Below the pieces are notes generated by a model. The model ran no database searches, was not told where the DNA came from, and worked only from the letters and a program-made list of their open reading frames with translations. Of a DNA stretch of 64,000 nt, positions 26,401 to 38,400 are shown piece after piece (position 1 is the first letter of the stretch; each line of letters opens with the position of its first letter). Origin of the DNA: Mytilus edulis (lineage: Eukaryota; Mollusca; Bivalvia; Mytilida; Mytilidae); the NCBI RefSeq assembly GCF_963676685.1, contig NC_092345.1, positions 51,643,527-51,707,526 of the forward strand. The letters run 5' to 3'. The translations under genes and the position numbers were made by a program.

Positions 26401-29400
26401 TTTTAAACCGTAGAAAACAATGAAAAAACGTTGATGACATCATGGTCACATGACAAACTTATGTCTTATGGGCTGATAACAAAATAACGTCAGCCAATCA
26501 GAGGACGCGTTACATCCAAAATTAAATTATTTTTCAATGTCTTAGTATTTAAAATTTCTGTAGGATCTGAACCAAAAATGAACTCAGGAGTTTGTGTTAT
26601 GAGATTGAAGTTTATAACAGACATTTTATTTTTGTTGTTTCATAATTATTGTTTATAAAAATATTCAGGATTTTAAAAGTGCACAGAGGTCAAAGTTGTA
26701 GTATTATTAAAGGCCCTTTTATAATTTCACATTAGACATAACTGAACTGTCAGAACAATGCATGTAAAACAATACATTTGATGTCAGAAATTACTGCATA
26801 TAAAATAAGGAGATGTGGTATTGATTACCAATTATCAATAAAAGACCTACAGACAAATAAGATCAAGGTTTAGCCTTAAATAATCAACCAACCCCATACC
26901 AAACAACATAAATCCATAAAATATAAAAAAAAAAAGAAGATGTGGTATGATTGCCAATGAGACAACTGTCCACAAGAGACCAAAATGACACAGACATTAA
27001 CAACTATAGGTCACCATATGGCCTTCAATAATGAGCAAAGCCCATACCGCATAGTCAGCTATAAATCTTTTGATGACTAAGTTTGAAAAAATCAAAAGTG
27101 AAAACCAATAGCCTGAATTATACAACAACAATCAAAGAAAACAAAAATTGGAGACAGCAACTAATGACTATAACTAGATTACAAATTCAATGTTGTTATT
27201 TTGCAAAGATGATCAACTCCGAAATGCAAGATTTAAAATGTAATTTCAGAAATTGGTGCATAAAAATAATGCATCCAGGTTTTTAAAAATGGGTTCTGCA
27301 CAATATGATAGTAGTCACATCTCATTTGTCCCAAATTCCCAATAATAGAAATATTGCAAATTTTCTTCATATTTATACTAGTCTTTAAAGTCATAAGGAA
27401 TGAGTGACCGGTGAAAAATAATGTTCTTCCAATTCTTGAACCAATGCATACAAACATCTTCTGTGCACAAATTTATCATTTTTTTTGTGTAAATTTCGTA
27501 TAATCGTTAATATTTTTTCAATCGGTCAGTGTTGTTATGAAAATATGGCAGGTAATTAAAGTTCGTGTTTTGAAGCTGAAGTTTAACGATTGTCACCTGT
27601 TTGTCAACAATTGACAAAAATTCAACAAAAAAGCATGAAAATTAAGCACGTGTTTAACATGTAAATTCAGATAATAGTTTATTTTAAGGACATCCATGCG
27701 TATTGTGATCACCAGATTTTTACGAGATGGGTCACACTGAGGTCACTTTGCATACGGAAAATATGTCGGGGGGGATTGCTTCCTGGAAGGAAGCAATTAA
27801 AATAAAGTAAACTTCTTCTAAATATGAATAAATTAAAGAATTTTCTTCAGAAAAAAGTATATGTACATAAGTTTTACAATGAAAACTATCCATTGAGTTA
27901 TAAAAAAACGTATGCATTATTTTTTTTGATTTGAGGTTTCTTCTGACTTTAAATTTTCCATTGAATTCTTTAGAAGTAGCAGACATGAAAGAATTAAATG
28001 CGATATATTTAACTGAAATTGAAATATCATATTCTCAGGTATTTTTCACAAACTAGTATGTCAATCAAGAAATTATAAGAATATTTCTAAAAAAAAAATA
28101 TGTTTTTTAAAATATTGTTTTCACAGGTTTAAACTTCAAACTCATAGAAATAATTTCATCTTTTTACGGAATAATTTAAGAGATAATAATTTTTTCATTA
28201 TCTAATATCAAAGTTTTGTTTCAGAATGGCAGGGCAAAGAATACAAACAAAACCATGCCTTCTTTTACCTGTGGATAATAGCAGCAGTACTATCTTCCTG
28301 TTATACATTGACGTGGGATCTGAAAATGGATTGGGGTATACTAGATAGAAATGCTGGAGAAAACAAATTCCTTAGAGAAGAAATAGTATATGCTTCTAAG
28401 GTACTTGTTTGGTATAGTAATGCAAAATGTTATTTCATTTACAATAAACTAAAAGATAACAAGTAATATTGAACAAGTATATAATGTTTGAAGAGGGGTA
28501 TTTTGTGAAACAAAAGATACATATCCTGAGACACAAAACAGAAGATATCTTCTCAGGACTGATATTCGTCTGTAAATGTAGATATATGTTTAATTAAACC
28601 AGTTATAAAAATGGATGTCTAAGTTAAAACAATCAACAAATTTCATTATTCTCTATCAAGATGTATTAAAGCAAAAAAAGTCACACAAATGATCATTAAG
28701 TGTCTTATAAGAAAAAAAAGAGAGATCATTGTGCATTCATTTGCATGCAATGCATATTTTGCACATTTTTATGCATTGTACCAGTTTAGTGTAAATAAAA
28801 AAAAAATAATTAGATATTAAAACATGTTGTGTATGTATTTAAATTTAATTCTGCATACTTCAAATATCCAGAAATAGCTGTATTTTTTTTTCTTTCAGGG
28901 TTATTATTATTTTGCCATAGTTGAAGATTTTGTATTGAGATTTGTATGGACACTAACTGTATCAGTTGGAGAAAATCCATATTTTGAACATAAAGAAGTA
29001 TTAGTGACTTTATTAGCCTCATTAGAACTGTTCAGGTTAGTATTCAGGATTTTATATACAGATCATAGATATAAGAAGATGTGGTATGAGTGCCAATGAG
29101 ACAACTCTCCATCCAAGTCACAATTTGTTAAAAGTAAAACATCATAAGTCATGCGAAGTACAGCCTTTGACACTGAGCCTTGGCTCACACCAAAGAACAT
29201 GCTCTAAATGGCCCCAAAATGACTTGTGTTGAACAATTTTAACAGTAAAACCAATGGTTTAATCTATATAAAAAAAGAAATGAGAAATGCTTATAAACCA
29301 CATCAACAAATGGCAACCACTGACCAACAGGTTCTTGACTCAAGACAGGTACAAACATTTGCTGCAGGTTAAAATGTTTTAACAGGCTCCAACCTTCAAC

Positions 29401-32400
29401 CTAACCTGAAGTAATAAAACGTTACAACATAGAAAAACACACTACTATAAAATATCAATTGAAATGGCATACTACAAATCTACACAAATTTTAAAGCTAC
29501 ATGTAGATAAACAGGTGTCACGCCTGGTAAACCATCTAATCTCAACCAAAATGTTGAGACGGAAAAAAGTATTCTGGCACTTCCTGTTGAGTCTTTCTGG
29601 TTCAAAATATCCAAAATAAACACAGGGTAGGTCGACTTTTCGTCAATTTACTGAAAATCAATGACTTTTTTGTAAAATAGGAGAATGTCATGCCATAGAT
29701 AATTGAATTAGGATTTGTTCCGTGTATAGCACAGACCAATATGATTTAAAATGACATTGGAATGACTTTTCTCCTGCAGGTAAATGTGGCCAGTGCAGTC
29801 GGCCATTGACAAAATTACAGTGAAATCATTGATAAACTACGTATATATCAGTAAATTAGTATTTTTCTAAAACCTTATAAACATAAAATTACAGTTTGGT
29901 GCTGTTCTTTACTAATATAATTTAATTAAGCTAAATATGTTATGAAGTAGATCATGTTGAGATTTTCTGGTATCGGTTGAGATATTCTGGAACAATGTTG
30001 AGATCTTCTGGTGATTGAAATTTTCAACTATCTTAGTATCAATTATACATACAAATGTACAACCGCCAAAATTCATAAACTTGCTGTATATTGTTTGACA
30101 TTTCAACTGTCATTTTAATCTTATCTTTTTCAACTGTCATTTTATTCGTGTTTGTATAGTTAAGGCAGACAGCTTCTAAAGAGACCTTTGGTTGTACTAA
30201 AGTGAATAGTTAATAGTGAATAGCTGTGTTTTTTCTGGCGCTGGAGATTAATAGTCTAGTAATGAAGATTAATAGTCTAGCGTTTGAGAAGCAGTTTTGC
30301 ACAGAAGCTATAAAGTCAATAATGTTGTAATTCATATCTCCAGCGCTAAAATGTATTCCTACATCGCTTAACTTGACATCGCAATAGCTAGCTTTTCGAA
30401 AACTACATCGCTATACTTTACATTTGCAGTGCTGGAGGTTAACTTTAACTATACACAGCTACTTTTGCATAGGTACTGTTTCTAACAATTTCACAAAGTA
30501 AAATGTCAGTGGGTCAGTTATTTTTCTATTACGTTTTTTTCTATGTTTATAATCAACATGAACAGGAGTAAAACTGCGCAGATTGTAGTATTGATGTTTT
30601 AATGAGTCATTAAAATACTCATTTTCTAACTAAATGCATATTCAGGACGAGTACATGAAATGAATGTTATATGAACATAAACCCTCCTTTGTACTAGATT
30701 GACACGCCGTGTGTGCTTTTGAAAATGAAATTGTTATATACGTCCACTTGTATTTTTGTCCATCTGATGAATTAAGCATTTTCCAACTGATTTTTATAGT
30801 TCGTTCCTATGTTGTACTGTTATTCTACTGTCCAATGTTAGGGGAGGGTTGGAATGCCGCTAAAATGTTTAACCCCGCAATATTATGTATGTATGTGTCT
30901 GTACCAAGTTAAGAGCCTGTAATTCAGTGGTTGTCGTTTGTTTATGTGTTACATATTTGTTTTTCGTTCATTTTTTTTTACATTAATAAGGTCGTTAGTT
31001 TTCTCGTTACTATTGTCATTTCGGGGCCTTTTATCATCTGACTATGCAGTATGGGCTTTGCTCATTGTTGAAGGCCGTACGTTGACCTATAGTTGTTAAT
31101 CTCTGTGTCATTTTGGTCTCTTGTGGACAGTTGTCTCATTGGCAATCATACTCTATTATATATATATTTATAGTATACAAGGTATTATCCCGCAGCTAAG
31201 ATTTGTCACTCTTTAAGAACGCATGCACATCCGTAAAAAAACGGACGACTACCGGATGTACAACGGACACTTCATCTGTTGAATGTCCGTTAATACAAAG
31301 TATTGAACATGCTCGAAATTCTCCACCGGACAGAAGGGCCATTGATGGATATCACGGATGTTGAACGGACATGAAACGAAAATTAACGGACGTCTTACGG
31401 ACATGAACGGATTGTAAAAAGTAATCCGTTTGCGCTATCCGTTAAGGTGTAACATGCAATAAAATATTTGTTATCGTTAAAAAAAAAAAAAAAAAGTGTA
31501 ACATGTGCTTAAATCTCCTGTCACACCTTACCAGATAGCGCGAACGGACGCCGCACGGATAACTTTTTTTCAATTCGTTCGTTCCGTGAAACGAGTGTTG
31601 TTATCCCTTATAGACGTCCGTACATATCTGTTTCATTCCGTTCAGTATCAACTTTATCAGTCGACGTCCGGTTGGTCCGGTGGAAAAATTTTAGCATGTT
31701 AAAAACCTATGAACGGACGTTCAACGGATGAAGTGTCCAGTAGGCGTCTGTTTACAATACTCGCCCGTTCTGTGTTCGTTTTGTATCTCTTACTCGTCCG
31801 TTAAACATCCGTTGGAGGTCCGGTAGACAGGTTCACTAACGATCTTTACCGGACATATAAAGGATAAAACGGATGTGAGACGGACATGAACAGAAGGATA
31901 ACAGAACGATAATTGACTATAAAACGGATACACACCAATTGAAAATCGCGTCAGGAAAAAACAATTATTGGTATGTTGGTTTTCTTTAGTATCATGCATA
32001 TTTACGGCTTTTTATAACTGCACTACATGTATGCGGTATGGGCTTTGATCATTAATGAAGGCCGTTTGGTTACCAATAGTTGTTAATTTCGGTGTCATGT
32101 TGGTCTCATGTGGAGAGTTATCTCATTAGCAATCATACCACATCTTCTTTTTTATATGATCTTCTAAATCATGATCAGGCAAAGTTATTGGCTTTTTATT
32201 CTGATATTTGTTTTCTAATTCTTTTCAACCCCTACCATTTCTCGGCATACTACAAGTCCGTTTTATTTGTTCATTACATAACGGACATAAAATGAAAATT
32301 CACATTAAATATCTGCATTCCTGCATCAAATTTTGCTGACTTGATAGAAAGTCTGGACCTTTGGTTCTCTGTTTTTTACGATCCAAGATGGAGGAAGACA

Positions 32401-35400
32401 CCCATACCACCTTAAAATCGTTTTGAGTTACTCTTAAATTTCCTAGCTGTTAGTTCCCTTTTTTAATAAATGTCGGGCGGATATTGAGAATACCCTCGGC
32501 ACACTAGACCACGATCGCACAACGCTCACGGCGATCTAAAATAAATTCAAATCGTGTTGAGGTCGTGGTATAAGTGGCATAAAATGTCACGGAAAATTCG
32601 TTATTTCCATGTTTTTATTCTGTTACAACGTCCTCATTACGATCGTACTAGAATCGACTTTTGTAAAGGATACGGTCTTGAACTGCTGAGCATAACCGTA
32701 GAATAGTCGTAGTGGTTGTATTAAGGGCATACGATACAGTTTTGAACATGTATTTACAAGTTGATGAAAATTTGCATATAGGCTATCTTTTACCTCATTA
32801 AATCAAATATGCAATAAAAAAATCTACCTTCATGTGCTACTTTTTGAGTAAAATGAGTTCGAAATTTTGTATATTTGCTAAAAATTCAGATTTGTGTCCG
32901 TATTTTCTTTTTCGAAAGAAAGACATAACTTTTTTGTTTTAAACGATAAACACAAATGTTTTTTGTTAAATAATCGGTAATTTCTGTATTTTATAAGAAT
33001 CATTAAAAAATATGCAATTTTTATTCAGAAATAACTCATATTTATCAAATATTCATGAATATATAGAGGAACAAACGTCATTTTTTGCTGCATGTTTATC
33101 AAAATTGTATCAGTATTTAGATTTTAACTTACCACAGACAGAAAACATATATATCAGGTTAACCGCAAAAAGGTAAACTCGAATAGTACCGCTCACTGAT
33201 AAAGTTTCGTTGTTCATTTTTGGAAATAACTTTATTTTTACAACAGAAATTACATTTAATTATTTAAATTAAACTTAAGCATAGCTATTTTAGCAGTTTT
33301 TGTCTTTATATAGTAATATTGCATGTGTTTAGGATTGCTAGTCGTAGTTAATTTGAACTTTGAAACCTCAGCGCCAATATTTTAACAATTATATACTTTA
33401 TGACACAAAGTTACCAGAAAGTCTCAACATTGTGACAGAAAGACTCAACCAGTACCTTTATATCTCAACCATTTAGAATTTTTCATTTTCTGCTTAGAAT
33501 AGGCTTGACAAAAAATATTTTTGCAATTTACAGACGTGGTTATCGTAAAGCATAAAAAAAAAACCACAAATAATTGAAATATTTTCTTGCTAGGTCATTA
33601 ATATCATAACAGTTTTATCGGATTCAAAGAAAGTAAACATGATAATCCGTAGGAGAAAAGTGATTGTGACTTCAATTTCAGATATTTTGAACCAAACAGA
33701 GACATATTAGCTACAATTATCATTTATCTATGGCATGACATTCTCCTATTTACAAAAAAAGTCATTGATTTTCAATAAATTGACGAAAAGTCGACCTACC
33801 CTGTGTTTATTTTGGATATTTTGAACCAGAAAGACTCAACAGGAAGTGCCAGAATACTTTTTTCCGTCTCAACATTTTGGTTGAGATTAGATGGTTTACC
33901 AGGCGTGGGTGTAATTCTGAAAGTTGTAACTATCTCAGCTTTGAATACAATTATAAGATGTTGTTTGCTTTATCAAAAGTGGTAATTTTTTCAATGCATA
34001 ATCAATATAAAAGAGGGATGAAAGATACCAAAGAGACAGTCTAAAACAAACTGACAACGCCATGGCTAAAAATGAAAAAGACAAACAGAAAAACAATAGT
34101 ACACATGACACAACATAGAAAACTAAAGAATAAACAACACGAACCCCACTAAAAACTCGGGGTGATCTCAGTAAATCATATAAAAGTTCTATGGGATCAG
34201 TGTGAAGATAGCAGAATCTTGACATGACATTTATCATTACAAACATATTCACAATCAGAAAAATGTCTGTCATTCTGTTGTTTAAAATTAATTTAAACTT
34301 CAAAGTATTACATTTTATTTTATATATTTACAATGTTTATCTATATATAGTTTAAAATTTATTCTAATGTTTGATATTTTGTACTTAAGACGATTTGTTT
34401 GGAATTTTTTCCGTCTCGAAAATGAGCATTTGAACAATTGTGGTCAGTTCCGAGCTGTAAGAGATATATCTATAGCACCAATAGATTCTAATGATCAGAA
34501 CCAACTTGAGGAAATGATGGACGATGAAGAAGGAGATTATCCCAGAACGAATGAAAGAAGAAGGTTACTGGGAGCAAAGTAAGTATTATATATTACAGGT
34601 ATTTTTTGTAGAAAGTATATGTAGTTGAAAGATATTATACTAGCTTGACTTAATATAAAAGACTAACTGCCTTTAAAATATAAATAAAATTGGAATTTTA
34701 ATTTTTACCAAGAACATTTATTGTATTTTGACAATATACATTTTTTATAATGGCTATTTTTCATTTAAGCAATGATTTTTATCTACATAATTTGAATTTA
34801 AGCATTTTTTTAACTGTGAAAAATCAAATGAATGTGTTAATTTTTTTTTTTTTACTTTTTTTATGGAAACGATTGCAACATTCATCATTAGTTAATGTTA
34901 AAGTCATAGGTTAAGTCCCCTTATGGTATTATTGAAAAAAGCTTTTTAGGCCTTGTACACATTCTTTTATCTCATATTACCAAACAGTGAAATAGTTGTT
35001 CACGAGAATCTGATGACTCTTATTGTATATAAAGATGTTCATCAAATTATAATCTACCGCTTTGTGCATTTTGCAAAACAGCCATTCAAATTATGAAGGA
35101 TTATGAAGGAGTTTTCCATGTGGGTTGACAGTTCAAAGCATTTTAGGCTTCTAACATGTTAATTGCAGGAAGTAGGATTCCATCTCTCAAGACTAATATA
35201 TTTTTGAGTTTGTCGAATTTGTAAAATATCTCTATTTTCAATTTCAATTTTAAGGGCATGCGATACAGTTTTTTCCCATAATGTATTTTTTTATGAAAAT
35301 TTGCATACAAGCTATTTCTCACCTAAGCAGTTCAAATATGTAATAAAAAAATATAACTTCATGCACTACTTTTAGGGACAGAAGGGGTTGAAATTTTAGA

Positions 35401-38400
35401 CATTTACTAAAATTGTGGGTTCTTTGGACATTTCTATCTTTTAGATAGACACACCAGTAGCCCTTTTGACAAACAATCTTAAGTGTAAAATTAATCTTAT
35501 GATAAAAATATTTAGTTGAATTGTTAATGAATATTTTAGACTTACAATAAATTTTACATTTTTCAACAGATAAACACAAGTGGATTTTTGTAGAAACATT
35601 ATGAAAATCTTCTTCTCTTAAATATGTTCTTAATATGTACAACAGTTATTTTGAAGGAATTTATTTTTAACAAAGTTTCAGTTTTCTTGATATAAACAGC
35701 ATTTTTGCGGTATACATTGTACTTATTAAATTTAAAAAAAAATCAATATTGACTTTTTCATTATAATGGTAACAAATAATCTTCATACGTTATCAAATCT
35801 AATGCCATTTTAAAAAAGAGGGGTCCATGTACTCGTTTTCAAGTGAAATCAGTTTAAATGATAAAAATCAGTCAACAAATGCATCTTTTCCTGTTATGTC
35901 ACAGTTGGACGTCATGAAAATAACATTTTATGTTAGCAACTTCATTACCTCCCCTGAAACTGCATTGAATGCCCTTAAGTATGAAGATGAAGACAATTTT
36001 ACAAGTTTAAAAAACTATAGCTGAGGAAAAAAAGACAAAGTATGATTGTAAACACTTATGTTTAGGGAATTTCTCTAAATAGCAAAATGAATTTACCATT
36101 GACTATTCATTGTATTCCCAAATTTCTGTTCTTTTAAACTTTTACAAAATCATAAATTAGTTCATTTATTATTGAGATTGCTAATCAGAGGAAAGCTGCA
36201 TTCAAATAATCAAACAGGATTTGATTTTAATGTTTCACAAATCCTGTAGCATTGTTCCGTGCTAAAAACTAGATATCTGAATGATATATTTTCAGGAAAC
36301 ATTTTTTAATGTTCTGCAGTTTATATAAAGCTTTCTAGAACTAGATTATATGAGAAAGAATAAGTTCTCTTATCTTACTTTCCTGCTCTGTATGTATAAA
36401 CACCTCTTCTAGAATCTTAATAACAGACAATTTTCTTGATGAGAAATCTGACTTGAATATATTTGGGTAGGGAAGGGAATTAGGGAAAGAGTTGAGATTT
36501 CAATTTCTGCATCTCAAACTTTATATTATATTGCCCATTATTCTCTGATTTTTTTGGCTCATTTTTCTCTACTTTTTTTTGCCAATTCTTCTCTATCCTG
36601 TAAACTCCAGACAGACCTCATATTTTTCAGGTATAAGTATATATATTTTCTTTGTATATTGTATCTATATTTCTACCTCTCTAGAATTTCTTAATGGCTG
36701 CTTTGAGTACAGACTATAAATATGTACCTGGTTTGTATATTTATTTTATTCATCTTAGAGCTAGTGGATAATTAAAAATTATTAGGGTGGCAAGTTTAGA
36801 ACTTTGCATGTTTAATCCTATTTTAGAATGGTATATTACTAAAACCCCTGGTAGCTGATAGAAAATATAATTATAAATGTAGAATAGTTACCGTTTCTCC
36901 ATCTCTGGCTTATGTTTTTTTTTCAATTGTGGAAAATGTTTAGAATTTTTACTCGGACATTTAAACTTGACAGGCAGTTCATTCTTTTGTACAGAAGCAT
37001 GAATTATACCAGTGATTTGGAATAATAATGCAATCACCTTGTTTGTCTTTAACTTTCATGAGCTATTTCTTTTATAGCTTTTTTATTGAGGGATGATTTG
37101 ATATTTTATCTAAAACTTTTAAACATTGAATAAAGGGAGAGAAGAGACTAAGTCTTTACTACAGCTTAAAACAATGGCAAATAAGGATGAAAAGACAAAC
37201 AGCAATCAAAATGCTTATAATTACTGAAGGGTAAAGATTGTTTTAATTTATCAGTGGAAGTAAAATTAAACATGGCATTGTATAAAGCATTAGTTGTAGT
37301 CCATTAAACTACAATTGTTGACAATGGAAGATAACTCATTTTTCAAGATGACTTAAACAATGACATCATTGATATTTTTAGAACAGATACTTGCAAAAGT
37401 TATGTAATTTTCTTTACAAGTACAAACATATAACATAATTTTGTAATTATACCCCATGCAACGAAGTTGCGGAGGGTATTATGTTTTTGACCCGTCAGTC
37501 GGTCCGTCAGTCCGTCAGTCCTGTTTCTTGTCATCGCAACTCCTCTCAAACCACGCAACAGAATTTCACGAAACTTTTTTTAGATGAAAAGGACTTATTA
37601 TGTAGTTGTGCATATCGACAGGAAATTACAATTCAATTTTTTTTCTAGGAGTTACACCCCTTTGAACTTATTTGCTTCAATGTACTACTGCAACAGTTTG
37701 TCATCGCAACTCCTCTGAAACCACACAACAGAATTTCATGAAACCTTTTTAGATAATAAGGACATACTATCTAGATGTGCATATTGACAGGAAATTACGA
37801 TTCAAATTTTTTTCTAGGAGTTACGCCCCTTTGAACTTATTTACTTTAAAGTACTACTGCAACAGTTTGTCATCACAACTACTCTGAAACCACACAACAG
37901 AATTTCATGAAACCTTTGTAGATAATAAGGACATACTATCTAGATGTGCATATTGACAAGAAATTAAGATTCAAATTTTTTTCTAAGAGTTATGCCTTTT
38001 TGAACTTATTTGCTTTAAGGTACTACTGCAACAGTTTGTCATCACAACTACTCTGAAACCACACAACAGAATTTCATGAAACCTTTGTAGATAATAAGGA
38101 CATACTATCTAGATGTGCATATTGACAAGAAATTAAGATTCAAATTTTTTTCTAGGAGTAATGCCTTTTTGAACTTATTTGCTTTAAGGTACTTCTTCAA
38201 CAGTTTGTCATCTCAACTCCTCTGTAACCACACTACAGAGTTTCATGAAACTTTGTAGATAACAAGGACATACTACATAGATGTGCATATCGACAGGAAA
38301 TTATGATTCATTTTTTTTTCTCTAGGAGTTACGCCCCTTTGAACTTATTTACTTTAAAGTACTACTGCAACAAGTTTGTCATCGCAACTCCTTTGAAACC

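Larger units (their letters stand above)
25585..28224. other. XPR1: XPR1 intron 12 with several repeat fragments
   Basis: Besides the simple repeat at 25,875-25,965, it contains a reverse copy of the 49,820 family at about 25,990-26,110, and mussel repeat copies at about 26,810-26,870 and 26,935-27,060. No exon recognised. Confidence 0.55.
29519..33907. mobile_element. 4.39-kb element with long inverted ends and 5-bp target duplication
   Basis: The left end 29,519-29,705 and right end 33,720-33,907 are near-identical reverse complements (tip CACGCCTGGTAAACCATCTA). Diverged inverted similarity continues inward: CTTTTCTCCTgC near 29,768 against 33,650, and GTTGAGAT/TTCTGG phrases at 29,953-30,010 against 33,415-33,475. 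The 5 bases GGTGT flank both sides (29,514-29,518 and 33,908-33,912). No transposase-like frame was found inside, so it is nonautonomous and carries nested repeats. It occupies most of XPR1 intron 14. Confidence 0.85.

Noticed and set aside
29519..33907. CRISPR-like or virus-derived cassette in the large element
   Set aside because: No regularly spaced short repeats with unique spacers and no viral-type frames; the structure is explained by inverted ends plus nested repeats.
34367..34400. ATG-started version of XPR1 exon 15 (starting at 34,367)
   Set aside because: The upstream codons are intron; the acceptor at 34,388-34,389 with phase 2 restores the conserved Arg-Arg.
35319..35642. 107-codon minus-strand frame
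   Set aside because: Lies wholly within the TTAA-bounded element and lacks any recognisable domain.
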